From assembly GCA_012931725.1 (NCBI GenBank), contig CM022950.1, positions 60,747,418 to 60,811,417 of the forward strand: a DNA stretch of 64,000 nucleotides. The letters are read 5' to 3'. The notes beneath the pieces are model-generated. The model searched no databases. It saw only the letters and a program-made list of their open reading frames with translations, and was not told where the DNA came from. This DNA comes from Litsea cubeba. Its lineage: Eukaryota; Streptophyta; Magnoliopsida; Laurales; Lauraceae. Both the position numbers and the translations under genes were made by a program. This document shows, piece by piece, positions 12,601 through 23,330 of this stretch. The number at the start of each line of letters is the position of its first letter. Within the stretch, counting starts at the first letter, position 1.

Positions 12601-13743
12601 TCTAAGACCTATGTCGCTCGTTTAAGACGCTCCTTATATGGCCTTAAACAGGCACCCCGAGCCTGGTTCGACAAGTTCCGAACCACTCTCCTTCAGCTTT
12701 CTTTTATACAGAGCCCGTATGATCTTTCGATGTTCACACTTCATTCATCCCGAGGATCCACAGTTCTCCTTGTGTATGTAGATGATATCATTATTACTGG
12801 CCCTCACAGTGATATGATTCGACAAATACAGGCCTCTCTGCAAGATAAGTTTCATATGAAGGATTTGGGACCTTTGAATTATTTCTTGGGTTTGGAAGTT
12901 CATCAATCCAAGAAAGGCTTGTTTCTTCATCAGCACAAATATGCTACTGACCTAGTAGATCTCGCCGATCTCGGTGATTCTAGCCCAGTCGACACCCCAT
13001 TGGAAGTAAATGCCAAGCTTCGGCAACAAGACGGCGATCTCCTTCCTGATCCTACATTCTATCGTCGTTTGGTTGGTAGCCTTGTTTACCTAACCATTAC
13101 TCGACCAGATCTCTCTTATGCTGTTAATCTGGTCAGTCAGTTTATGACAGCCCCGCGGCATCATCATTTGGTGGCAGTCAAACGGATTATTCGATATATC
13201 CTTGGTACCTCTACCCGCGGCTTATTTTTTCCAGTTGGCACACCACTTACTCTCACTGCTTATTCTGACGCGGATTGGGCCGGCTGTCCGGACACACGCC
13301 GCTCTACCACAGGATGGTGTGTTTACTTGGGAGACGCCTTGATATCCTGGAAATGTAAAAAGCAAGATAAAGTTTCCAAATCTTCCATGGAATCAGAATA
13401 CCGGGCCATGTCTTCCGCTTGTTCTGAGATCCTATGGCTCCGTGGGTTGCTCTCAGAGCTTGGATTCTCCCAAACTCAATCGACTCCTCTTCATGCTGAC
13501 AACACAAGTGCCATTCGAATCGCTGAAAATCCTGTGTTTCATGAGCGGACCAAGCATATCGAAGTGGACTGTCACTTCATTCGGGACGAGTATGATCGCA
13601 AAGTTATTTCTCTTCCTCATATTTCCACTGAGTTCCAGCTTGCTGATATCTTTACCAAGGGTCTTCCACGGCCGCGGCATGAATTCCTGGTTCGCAAATT
13701 GTTGCTGGTTGATTCTCCGCATCAATTTGAGGGGGGGTGTTAA
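9603..13743 (+). CDS. Copia gag-pol polyprotein (one frameshift near the N-terminus)
   Basis: The native start is ATG 9603 (MEKGDIKLIKFNG, typical copia gag), which meets TAA at 9765-9767. An extra T in the run at 9762-9765 puts the rest in the next frame, open from 9637 to the stop at 13741-13743 (1368 codons from ATG 9637). Residue numbers from 9637: two zinc knuckles, CFCC...GHVSTQC (about 221) and CSYC...GHVLPEC (about 240); protease DSGAS (about 322); integrase HHCC finger from LWHNRLGH (about 452); integrase Asp in HSDVWG, Asp in LRSDSGG and Glu in GVSERKN; reverse transcriptase from GCKWVY (about 897) with YVDD (about 1047); RNase H SDADWAG (about 1210) and MESEYRAM. All catalytic motifs are present. 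The first 44 or so residues of the long frame are out-of-frame gag. The shift may be real or a read error. Confidence 0.92.
13729..13737 (+). other. Polypurine tract
   Basis: GAGGGGGGG lies directly before the 3' LTR, primes plus-strand DNA synthesis in LTR elements and overlaps the last codons of pol. Confidence 0.9.
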
Positions 13744-14045
13744 AGTGTAAACTTGTATGATAATAGACTCAGCCCACTTGTATGATAATAGGCCCAGCCC
13801 ACTTGTATATATGGGATCTAGTCAGAAGATAACTACGTATATACTAGGATGTCTTTCCATTCTTAGAGATCTAATTAGATCTTGATTCCATGATTTGTAG
13901 TGATTTGTAGCCTAAACTTAGGCAATGTAAAGTCTATATAAAGAAGAGAAATCCAAGAAGATGGGACATCGAGTGAGAATACATTTTCACAGAATTCTCT
14001 TTTCTCTCTCGTTTAAGTATTCTTTCAATCTGCCTGTAACTGACA
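13738..14045 (+). repeat. 3' LTR of the young copia element
   Basis: 308 bp, with no difference seen from the 5' copy when read side by side. Followed by CCCCC. Confidence 0.95.
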
Positions 14046-15029
14046 CCCCCCACCGGAAAAAAAAAACCTGTAACATTGGCATTTTCCCCCTGATATAGGC
14101 GCTTCTTCTGATTCTCTGCACCTTAGTAATACTGAATGCCTTTTTTTGAAATAGTAGTGTGCACTGAATGTTACATGAGCATTTGTTTAGTGCCAACCTA
14201 TTTCATAAATTCGAAGTTTTTGTGCACCACACCACTTATGTCACTTTTTTGTCATGCATTATTACCAGAGTCTTTTCCTTTGCGTTGATGGGGATGATGA
14301 TACAGTATCTATAACCTTTTTGTGGATGATCAGTAAACTTACATTTCATATGTATGCTCCATGCTTGATTAAATGATTCTTTATTAGAATGGCATGTTTC
14401 TTCTACCCAATCTTGTGCCTCAAGGCCCTTAACATCTCATTTATTAGGATGCATTTGGAAACTCTAAAAGTAAACTCTTGTTTTACAATTTAGAGCTTAC
14501 CTACATATTAGAGCATTTGGCAAACCTCTAATTGTATTTTCTATATATATATATATTTTTTTTTTTTGGGGGGAAGGGTTAAAAGCTTTCTTAGCTAAAG
14601 TGGATGGAGGTGGATAATGCAAAATTTACAAGTTTTTTGGACAAAAAATGACCTTATAAAATTTTCAAAATGGAGCTAATGGTGGGTTCTATGTTGTAAT
14701 TTTAAAAGGTGGGGCCAAATTACCCCAATTGCCTCATGAAATAAGAGTTTTTTTTTTTTTTTATGATTTACAGATTAACTTATCTCTTATTAATTAGACT
14801 AGAATTTCCAAACGGCCGATGGGGGACCTCAGCAGATAATGGCGAGGCAGCTTATCGCTTTCCGCCAATGGTGGAATACTGATTGTATCTTGTAGAAACA
14901 TTAAAAAAAGTATTTTCCATATTGTCCACATTTTTTTAGCTTCATTCTCTTGCTCCTATTCTACTTTCCATGTTTAGTTTGCTTAACCTACCCATACACC
15001 CTCACACAATTCCCTCACCATCAGCACTA

Positions 15030-15110
15030 CTGACAGGGATTGATCCCTGGTTGTTTTTGTGGAAGAGTGGTGCCTCGCCAATTAAGCTGCCGGTGTATTG
15101 GCACGTTCAG
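15030..15110 (-). mobile_element. Possible tRNA-derived SINE remnant
   Basis: On the minus strand AGCTTAATTGGCGAGGCACC resembles a tRNA D-arm/A-box, and GGGATCAATCCC resembles a B-box about 30 nt downstream. No tail or target duplication was found, so this is only a suggestion. Confidence 0.3.
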
Positions 15111-15417
15111 ATACTCTTGCTCCTTGATAAGAGATTTTAATTTGGAGCAGTCCAAAAGTGTCTTGGAAGAAATATTATCAATGTACTTGTGCTAATTACA
15201 TGAAGTGACACCCACTTAGAGGTCATTGTCAATTTCACATGTGATATGAAAATGGTCCACTTGTGTAAATGATTCACATGAGTCATTTTCATATGCAAAT
15301 GAGTCGCATGTAAAACACAATCCATTGTTTGTCATTTTCACACTTCTTCAAATCTGAATCTGAGTGCACCCAACAGTTCACATGTGTTTTACAATTTTTC
15401 ACAAAATTTGAAAAATC

Positions 15418-16010
15418 CAGGATGAATCAAGTGATGAGATTTGATCCACTAGCCATTGTTGGCCTTCTGAAGAGGATCAACGGGTCGGATGTGGGAAAAA
15501 GAGGCTCACAAAAATCAGAATTGAAGATCAAATGTCCTGGACTCTTTTTCAAATATCTCGCAATCCATGAAGGATCAACGGATGAAATTTGAGCCACTAG
15601 CCATTTTTGGCCTTATGAAGAGGGTGCACAGTTCAAAATTCAGATCTCTCATTAGAGGCCCAGATGATTCAAAAATTTGAAACAAGACACTGCCTTTTCA
15701 ACTCATGAAATCTACTGTAGCAACAGTGCATGCATCCAACGGGTCATATGTTTTTCAAAGATTTTTCAAGGTCTATGTTGAATCAACACTTGAATTTGAA
15801 CCATAGCCGTATTTGGCCTTCTAATGATGATTAGGTGTTCGGATCATGAAAATGGGGCCCACAAAAGTCCATAAATGAAGATCTAACGGTCTAAATTTTT
15901 TCATAAATTTCTCAAGATCTTTGATGATCCAACAACTGAAATTTGGCACCATAGCCGATTTTGGCTTTCCTAACATGATTAATAGTTTGGATCATGATTT
16001 AGGGGCCCAC
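15418..16010 (+). repeat. Four degenerate tandem units, about 150-200 bp
   Basis: Each unit carries a core close to GAATTTGANCCATAGCC followed by TTTGGCCTTCT. Cores lie near 15437, 15586, 15792 and 15939 (spacing about 149, 206 and 147). Each is preceded by ATCAA(C/G) text and two are followed by GGGGCCCAC. Divergence is high. Confidence 0.6.
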
Positions 16011-16524
16011 TTTTATCAAGAAAAATAAAAAGGTGTGATGGTTGTTGATACCCTGTAGCATCGCAAAACCAGGCCTCCATGTGATTCCATTTCACACCTC
16101 CTGAGGTGTGGAAAATTGTTTGCACTTTCTCACACCAAATACACACCAAATTTGCAGCCACATATGTAAATCTTGCAAACAAACTTGACATGTGTGTAAC
16201 CCTTGCACATAAGTCATTTACATATGTAAATGCAGTGAAACAAACGACCCCTTACTTAGCTCATCGGTGAGAGACAAAAGGGGAAGTGGGGAACAAGGGG
16301 AACACATTCAGTACTGTACTCCTATATCGTACTTGGAGAAAAATATTCTCCTCTAACCATGGTTGAAAATTGCGATCATGGTGGGTGTCACGGCCAGCTC
16401 GAGAACCGATATAGTGTGATTTGCAGCCATCGCGACCGTCACTGTTTTTGAAATCCTTATTTTTATGGTTGGACAAGGATAATTTGAGTAATGATTTCTA
16501 ATATCTAATCAATGCCATTTGTAG

Positions 16525-16614
16525 TGTGAAAGAAGAGTTAAGAAGCTTCGTAATGAAGATATTGTCCTGCGAAATATTAGAAGTCAGAAGCGTGCTCAGT
16601 TACAATGGGACAAG
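16525..16614 (+). pseudogene. Exon: basic cytosolic segment after helix 2
   Basis: 90 nt, 30 codons, reading CERRVKKLRNED...RAQLQWDK. Acceptor TTTGTAG, donor GTATAC. The cluster of basic residues after a membrane helix fits the positive-inside rule. Confidence 0.65.
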
Positions 16615-16716
16615 GTATACATTTCAAATGAACTGTGTCAATATTTTATCTTTCTAAACAATGGATATTTTGTGCCTTGCATTGAACTGTTTGTTGGTTC
16701 ATTACCTTTGAACAAG

Positions 16717-16911
16717 TTGAGGAAATATGTCATGTACACATGGGGCTGCGAGCTACTGGAGGACGAGGGCAAGGTCACTACGAAACAACTTTCTAGGAGG
16801 AGCATGAGGACTGACTCTCTTTGTGGAATTGGATCCTTGCACAAAAGGAAGCAACTAAATAGAACGGATTCTATATCTTTTGAGAAGAAGAACAATGTTG
16901 GTGTCGAAATG
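16717..16911 (+). pseudogene. Exon: cytosolic tail
   Basis: 195 nt, 65 codons, reading LRKYVMYTWGCELLEDE, then SLCGIGSLHKRKQLNRTDS, ending VGVEM. Acceptor AACAAG and donor GTAAGT. It is in phase with the exons on both sides and free of stops. Confidence 0.65.
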
Positions 16912-17042
16912 GTAAGTGCTTATCCTTACATCTTGGACATATTCTTTTTCTTGGAAATAGTAAATGGGGCCTCAAGACAGTGATGTACCTTGCTGAAGTA
17001 CATTTGTTGTTGTTTGAATTCTTATAAATTCTTGGAATGCAG

Positions 17043-17144
17043 AACATCATCCCAGCAGCAGCTCAGTCACAGAGAGTAAAATCATGCTTACCAGAGAGCA
17101 CTACGAGCTCTGGAAGAGATTTTCCATATGCAGATGGTGAACAT
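17043..17144 (+). pseudogene. Exon: serine-rich tail segment
   Basis: 102 nt, 34 codons, reading NIIPAAAQSQRVKSCLPEST and ending YADGEH. Acceptor AATGCAG, donor GTAAGT. A further exon with the stop codon is expected downstream but was not found. The sequence after 17.8 kb is a retrotransposon, which may have separated or removed it. Confidence 0.6.
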
Positions 17145-17880
17145 GTAAGTTTCTTTTTTCTTTTTAAATTTTAAATGATTTATTGTTTTTAATGTTGACG
17201 TTTATGCTCTTTGAGGGCCATTCTGTAGGCTAGGGATTCAATGATGAATGTGAATCAAGAAAGCCAAAATGGATGCCATTATCTTCAATTTGTTTCTTCT
17301 TTCTTTCTTTTTTTATTATGATTGTATTGATTTGTAATCAGATACATTTATACCACCCTTTTCGGGTCCCCAAGGCTAAGGTTGTATTTCCTTTCCTTCA
17401 CATTCAAGGAAATGTTATGTATTGATGTGATGATAGTTGATGTACTAGTGGGCGGAGCGCGGGGGCAGGGGGGGGGGTTGTCTTTGTTTTATGGCCCACT
17501 CAGATGGATCGTTAGGGAGGCCCCAGTAGTTGTTTAGGCACGCAATGCTCATCTTATCGTGAGCACTAGTGCATGACAGCTCATTAGCAATGATTTCATA
17601 TTTGCAAACAGAGGAACTGCTCCCAGTAGCATTTAATTCCTTTATAGAACTTCATGTCTCTCTCCTTCTCTCAAATTAAATGGACCCATTTGGGATGGGT
17701 CCCTTACCAAATTTCACTTTTAACAGCAGTGAAGCCCACATTTATTTAATGATAAATCAGACAGTAGGCCCAACACTTATTTAAGTGAAGTTTGGGGCAT
17801 CCCCATATCCAATGGGGCCAATTTGTTTTGTTTTATTTTTCAATTGGCTCCCACTGATGAGCATCATGAGTTTAAATGAA
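17145..17880. other. Intron or intergenic DNA, no gene seen
   Basis: Starts with the donor of the last readable exon. Contains CT-rich text near 17290-17310 and a short G run near 17470. The boundary with the truncated gypsy element lies near 17880. Confidence 0.5.
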
Positions 17881-19080
17881 TGCCTAGAACCCGAATCAAA
17901 CAATGCAATTGCAGGTCTATTATCTACCAATATTGTACCTTCAACTACATTGGCTGCAACGTCAGCCTGTTCCCTAATATGACGGCACAAGCCATCCCAG
18001 CCATCTGTGGCCCGTTGGGCTGCTGCTGCTGTCTTGGCTGCTGCCTCTGCCATTGACGCTGTTGGCCTTGACGTTGAGGATGCTGCTGCTGTTGCCTAGG
18101 AGGAGATAGCAAAGCCAATCGCTATGGAGGAGCAGGAAGTGTTGCTTGTCCTTGAGCAGGCTGCTGATATGGAGCTCTGTCATCTCTCCTAGCCCTTGGA
18201 CATTGTGCCATTCTGTGTTCCAAAGAACCACAGACTAGGTAGGCTCCAGTAGTTCTCCAGCACAACTCAGTCCTGTGAGGTTTTCCACAAGTCTCACAGA
18301 CTGGCCTGTTCTCATTCCTAGGAATGAATCTCTGTTTCTGTCTCTTATTCTTGGACTGTCCTCCTTGAACCATGAATCACCGCTTCTTTTGCTGTTCACA
18401 ACCTCTTTCTCTCTATGGACGTCCTCAGTTGTATATGCCCTATCAACGGCATCATCAAACATAGTAGGCTTCTGACCAGCCACTACAATTGCCTTGTATT
18501 CTGGATTTAATCTAGTGATAAATCTCTTGACCTTCTTTGCCTCTGTATCTACCAAATTGGTAGCATACTTTGATAGCTGAAGGAAAGTGTGAACATAGGC
18601 AGACACGGTCAGTTGACCTTGTTTCAAATTTAGAAACTCTGATTCCTTCTTTTGTCGCACATGTTCTGGAATGAACTTTCTCTGGAATTGATCCTTGAAA
18701 GTCTCCTAGATCTCAGCTACTGGCATCACTTTGAATGTCTCCTTGACACTCTTCCACCATGTCTTGGCTAACCCTCTCAACATAGTAGAGGTCAGCAACA
18801 CTCTCTGCTTGTGAGTGCAGACGATCGTGTCAAACACATCCTCGATGTGTTCCAGCCATTCATCGGCTTGCATCACATCTTTTGTGCCTTGGAACTCGAT
18901 GGCTCCTCTCTTGCGGAATTGTTCGAAAAGGATATTAGGATCCTTCTCTTTGTGCTGCACCACCACTTGTGTCTCAACATGATGTTGTTGTTGGACTGCT
19001 GATACCGGTGAAGTCTGTATCTGAGCCTGCATTTGGCTCTGTACTTCTAACATGGCAGCCATTTGGGCTTGCATACCCAT
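17881..19080 (-). pseudogene. Chromovirus gag and start of protease
   Basis: The minus-strand frame from 19080 gives a Gln/Met-rich start, then FEQFRKRGAIEFQGT, ADEWLEHIEDVF and LAKTWWKSV, the retrotransposon gag domain. A TAG at 18706-18708 replaces a residue in MPVAEI-x-ETFKDQF and the same frame continues to about 18300, where it shifts. The knuckle region follows: CETCGKPHRTELCW, then LVCGSLEHRMAQC, in which the first Cys of the second knuckle is lost. Another shift leads to the protease DSG motif near 17890. The reading ends where the element is cut. It is non-functional. Confidence 0.75.
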
Positions 19081-19450
19081 CTGAGCTTCCTGACTCTTGG
19101 CTAACTGTTCGTTACTTCTGGCTATATGGCTTGCATGCCCATTTGTGCCTCATGGCTCTTGGTCATCTTCTCATTGCTTCGGGCTCACTGCTCCAGTATA
19201 GCAGTAAACCTAGTATTAGAAGGTGTGACAACTACGAAGTCGTCATTCCCAGATCCTGATCCTGAAGTCATGCTGTAAACAATACGGAAGGTAAGATATA
19301 CATCTCAACCCTTCCATCAATAAGTAATCACTTATAGTGAAAGCGATAAAACACAAGTCCTAAGTTGGATTTGTTACAAACTTAACGTCCCTCACTTCGT
19401 TCTTATGTTTACTAAGTCTTTTAAAAAATTTCACTTAGCTTCTTTAACTA

Positions 19451-19463
19451 GGCTTTGATACCA
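19451..19463 (-). other. Primer-binding site of the truncated gypsy element
   Basis: Minus strand reads TGGTATCAAAGCC, next to the LTR end, a Met-tRNA-type site common in Ty3/gypsy chromoviruses. Confidence 0.75.
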
Positions 19464-22162
19464 TACAATAAGCATTTCTCGACCCAGGCCCGAAATCCGA
19501 TTACTCTGGACAAACCCCGAGTCGTGAAGCCATACTAACTCCCGTAAACTCTGAATTAACTGAAGTTAAGACGAAATCCACAAGGGATAAACAAATATTC
19601 ATACCTTTCAAATGTACATTTTTTTTTGCGGGATATATACATTGACAAAAACATTCAACTATACAAGTCCTTTACGTAAGGTAAAGTCCAGTATACACAT
19701 ATCTCTAATTCGTCAAACCTTGCATATTCAATTACAATGCAGTTGACGACTATTCACATCTCAAAATGAATCTATAAAAACTCTCTCAAAACATCTGCAA
19801 AATAATTCCCAAATTGTTTTATCCATTCACTTCGCACTCCGGTTCAAGTCCATTCGATTAAACCTCCTGGAGGTATCAGATGGGCCTCCTCCGCTGGCGG
19901 TGCGGCCTTTGCAGGACCGGCACGGGCAACTAGGCCTGTAATGTCATCAATAACACCGTGAACATGACGGTTCAACAATGTATAAACATATCTATGATAG
20001 TGCATGCTATCAATATACAAGAACCTGTCATTTCATCAATTTAACAGTTCTAGGCAATTCGATATCAAGTACGGTGTCCTATTCAGTGCAGTCAAGTAAT
20101 AAAAATCACTAGATTGGCAATTACAATAGCATTCGTTTCCTTTCAGTTCAGTTCTTCGAACGAAAGCAATCATTGTATTTGTAAACACAAATACTAGTCA
20201 ATCATAGTCATTCTTTTCATATTCATTCATTATCAGTGAGTACTCTTTTCAATAAATGACTTATCAATTGGTGACTTTTCAGTCCATAATGTTTGTGGGA
20301 TCTACCAATGTCTGGATCAGAGATCACTAGCATCACCACGAAGCTCCAAAACACCCTAATCCATCTACTGCAGCAGGATTGTTCATTAATTCATTGTTAT
20401 ATTTAGTAACTATTCATTCATTTAATTAATTCAGTTCCTTAATTCAGTTCATTAACTCTGTTCATTAATTCAATTCAGCTCTATCACGAGCTTAAGAAAC
20501 TACTATGTAGTGCCAGACTCGACACTCAAATCAAATCAATCAATCACTAATTTTATTCAAACTTCTAAACCAACAATTGAGTGAAACGCTCGTTATCGAA
20601 TGTACGTGTTATTCTCGATGAGCATCACTTCAATAGTAATTCGTACATTCCGATAACCTTAGCTAACACCTATGAAGGTTTAGATACAATTCTCAATCAA
20701 TTCGCCATTCATTTCGGTCAATTTGGGACTTGGATTTGTCACGAATCAAAACAATTATGACCATTGAGTTCACTCAATTAGTGTCAAAACTATTTATTTA
20801 ATAGCCATAAAGAATCTCTAATTCAATAGGCTCAATTACTGGAAATTTATATTTTTCAGCATAAAAAATCATGTGAGCTCGGCCACCTGGTCGGCTAGCC
20901 CAACTGAAGTTCGACTAGCCGAATAAATTCGGTCACCTGCTCGGTCAGCTTTCCAGAACCTTGCATTTTCTGAAAATCCCTTACAGCATGTTCGGCCACC
21001 TTTCGGTCCCCCGAATAAATTCAGTCAGCTCAGTTTTTCTGTGAAATATTAACTAACACGGGGGCAGTCAGCCAGTAGTTTGGCTGGCTGAACTCTGTTC
21101 GGTCAAAATTCGGTCAGCTTTCCAGCAGCTGACTTTCTGCGGAAATCAGTACAGGAGCACTCGGCTACCTGTTCGGTCACTCTTCGGCTGGCCGAACAGA
21201 GCCCAGCAGCTCGGCAAATTTCTGAACTGAAATTTCTGGTCTGAACTCTTTGAGTTCAAACAACCATTTTAAGCATCCTAAATCATGGAAATGCATGTCC
21301 TTGCCTTAGCTTGAGGTTAATTCACAAAATCTTCCTTTGATAGCTTGGCTTTTGAGATCAAAATCCCCAATTCAAACACTCTTTTCAACCTAAATCCAAA
21401 ACAAACTCACAAATAGAAATTCTATGAGTTCTTTGTGCTAGAAACCACTATAACCATCCCATGGAACTTGAAAACTCAATAAAGAGTTCTAGCGACTTAC
21501 TTGTAAGCTCTTGAAGAGGAAATTGAGATTTTTCTCAAGCTTTAACTCCAAAGAAATGGAAACAAGTTGATGGAGAAGATGAAGTAGTTCAAGCTCTTCA
21601 CAAATCATTTGCAAGGCTTCCAATCTTCATTCTTTAAATGGAGAAAAGGAAGGAAGAAGAAGAGAAAAAGGGAAAAGAAGAAGTGCCTAGGGTTTGCTCA
21701 ACACTTGGCTAGGATTGGAGATGAATGAACTCATTTGAGTTCATCTTATCCTTTATAAGCATTATTTTGCAATTAAACCCTCCACCTCCCATTCTCATTT
21801 CACTTTTAGTCAAATGAAGGGTCATTTGATCCAATTCTCGTCGAACGAGTTCAAGTCTCTCACGGAAGTCGACGTACTCCTTGAGATACGCGTGTTGGTA
21901 TCACGAGTTTCCGTATCCGACAAAATGCGCGAAGATTCATATTTATATAAAAGTCCTTATTTTCCTGTTTGATTCTAAAATCCATTCAAATCATTTAATC
22001 TCCTTCATTATCATTTCATTAAGCCTAAATCATTCATTTTAGGCTAAATCAATCCCATTTGATCAATTACCATCATTAGCTTAATTAAACATAGTTAATT
22101 AGCCTTAATTCCAATCAATTAGAGTTAATCTTGATTAACTCGGGACTGAAAGTCTGGGATCA
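19464..22162 (-). repeat. Long LTR (about 2.7 kb) of the truncated gypsy element
   Basis: The minus-strand 5' end is near 22162 (TGATCCCAGACTTTC) and the 3' end abuts the primer site at 19463. The exact terminal bases are uncertain (TG at one side, TA at the other). It contains a block of repeated CGGTCA/CGGCC words at 20870-21210. No second copy lies in the window. Confidence 0.6.
20870..21210. repeat. TCGGTCA/TCGGCC-rich subrepeats inside the long LTR
   Basis: Words such as TTCGGTCAGCT, TCGGCCACCT and GGCTGGCCGAA recur about every 20-60 bp on both strands, forming many small inverted repeats. Confidence 0.6.
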
Positions 22163-22620
22163 TTACCCGAGAGGAGGGGGGGGGGGGGGGGAGCTTCAAA
22201 TTAGTGACCAATTATGACCAATTTTAACTTCTTTAAATTAAATTAGCCACTAATGATGATTAACAAACTAAATGCGGAAGCTAACAAAAACAATCACCAC
22301 AAAGCATGCACCATCACACAATGATTTTTAGTGGTTCGGCCTCAATGCCTACATCCACTACCGGCTTGAGATCCTACACCCCACCGGATTCCCACTATCT
22401 ATGCTTTTCAACTAGGCTAAGCAATAACCTTTACACAATGCTTTTCTAAGGCTAAGTAATAACCTCTCAATGTGTTTTTCTAGGCTAAGCAATAACCTTT
22501 ACAACAAGAAGTTTTTTCTCTCAAAGTAGTGTCTACACAAACACTAGAAGAGATACAATTATAGCTCAATTACAATGCATCTAAATTAGGTGGATATGAA
22601 ATTGAAAAACAAACTCACAA
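22163..22620. repeat. G run and LTR-like remnant
   Basis: A 16-nt G run (22176-22191) is followed by text like GTGGTTCGGCCTCAATGCC, which resembles a phrase found in many plant LTRs (from memory, not searched). Three copies of a CTAGGCTAAGCAATAACC-like unit lie near 22412, 22450 and 22482. No element boundary was identified. Confidence 0.35.
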
Positions 22621-23059
22621 CTCTATGAAATGCAAAGATGAATGCTCACGGTGTGTGTGATAACTTCGATCAAGTTTAAAAAATAAGCCCAATAAATATA
22701 TGCTTAAATCATTTAAAAGTTTAAGGCACATAAAAAGATTTGATTGAAGAGAAATGTAAATCACATGTATAAATACTAACTTGTTGATGACATGAAAATC
22801 AAAAGCTCACAAGTTGTATGAAACTATTTAATTCTAAACATGTGATGCATATTGGACAATTATATGCATTGTTGTACTCATCCACCCATATAACTATTTA
22901 TGTGGGACCCGGACACCTGGTAGATGAAGATGTTATTCACCTTCTTACCTAAGTGGGATCCACAATAACCAACCCACTTAGCCCTGCTTTTGTACATCTA
23001 CATGGTCCTGCCAACACCACCATGCGCCTATCAACCCAATAGATCCAATCTATAACTGT
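22621..23059. other. Noncoding, nothing recognised
   Basis: AT-rich sequence with no ORF, terminal repeat or RNA-like fold that I can support. Confidence 0.5.
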
Positions 23060-23330
23060 GTCAAAATTGATCATAAACAACGGCTTATAGCCGTCGTTTA
23101 TCCATTAAAACAACGGCCTTCCATTATTTACTGCCGTCAGGAAAAACGTAGTTGTTTTAATTAAACAACTGCCCAAGGCAGTCGTAGTTTACGATGGCTC
23201 CAACCGTCGACAATTTTAAAAATGACCGTCGTTGTTTTTAAACATGCAACGGCTAGGTGGATGTAGTTTATAGAAAACGACTGCTCTGACCGTCGTTGCC
23301 CATTTTTTGGACGTTTTTTTCACTTTTATA
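23060..23330 (-). mobile_element. CACTA-type subterminal repeats
   Basis: CAACGGC, GCCGTCGTT and CCGTCG words recur at least ten times in both orientations, as in the ends of plant CACTA (En/Spm) elements. The CACTA tip itself is missing. Together with the transposase fragment at 25179-25610 this is probably the 3' side of one truncated minus-strand element. Confidence 0.5.

Larger units (their letters stand above)
8293..14045 (+). mobile_element. Ty1/copia LTR retrotransposon, young, near complete
   Basis: It is 5753 bp with two 308-bp LTRs (8293-8600 and 13738-14045) in which I see no difference. Five C residues flank each side (8288-8292 and 14046-14050) and fit a 5-bp target duplication, though the C-rich site makes this less certain. 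A primer-binding site follows the left LTR and a polypurine tract precedes the right one. Domain order is gag, protease, integrase, reverse transcriptase, RNase H, as in copia. It lies in the same orientation as the host gene, inside the intron between exons 7989-8059 and 16525-16614. Identical LTRs mean a recent insertion. One frameshift near the gag start is the only defect I see. Confidence 0.95.
14046..16524. other. Rest of the copia-split intron
   Basis: The intron resumes after the copia element and ends at acceptor CATTTGTAG (16524). It holds a T-rich run near 14752, a possible SINE remnant at 15030-15110, and a degenerate repeat block at 15418-16010. The segment ends near 16250 with AAACGACCCCTTA, which on the minus strand reads like the tip of a DNA transposon. 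No ORF resembles a protein. Confidence 0.5.
2631..17144 (+). pseudogene. Broken gene for a two-helix plant membrane protein (whole locus)
   Basis: Six exons can be read: 2631-2725, 4977-5676, 7989-8059, 16525-16614, 16717-16911 and 17043-17144. All six have AG before and GT after. The order suggests a first membrane helix, a large domain with five N-glycosylation sequons (NYT, NTS, NLT, NTT, NES), a second helix, and a basic then serine-rich cytosolic tail. I do not recognise the family by name and infer no function. The second exon has a 2-bp loss near 5043, a TGA at 5114-5116 and a 1-bp gain near 5441, while the four later exons are open and in phase. A LINE and a copia element sit in its introns. 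The true start and the last exon were not found. It is probably a decayed gene; sequencing error at three sites is the alternative. Confidence 0.65.
17881..22162 (-). mobile_element. Truncated Ty3/gypsy element, chromovirus (Tekay/Del-like)
   Basis: Minus-strand order, right to left, is long LTR (about 19464-22162), primer-binding site, gag, zinc knuckles, and the start of protease (GTILVDN...LFDSGSRHSF near 17885-17960), where homology stops. Reverse transcriptase, integrase and the 3' LTR are absent. The gag style (DEWLEHIEDVF, TWWKSV) and the long LTR fit the Tekay/Del group of plant chromoviruses. The group call is inference. Confidence 0.75.
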
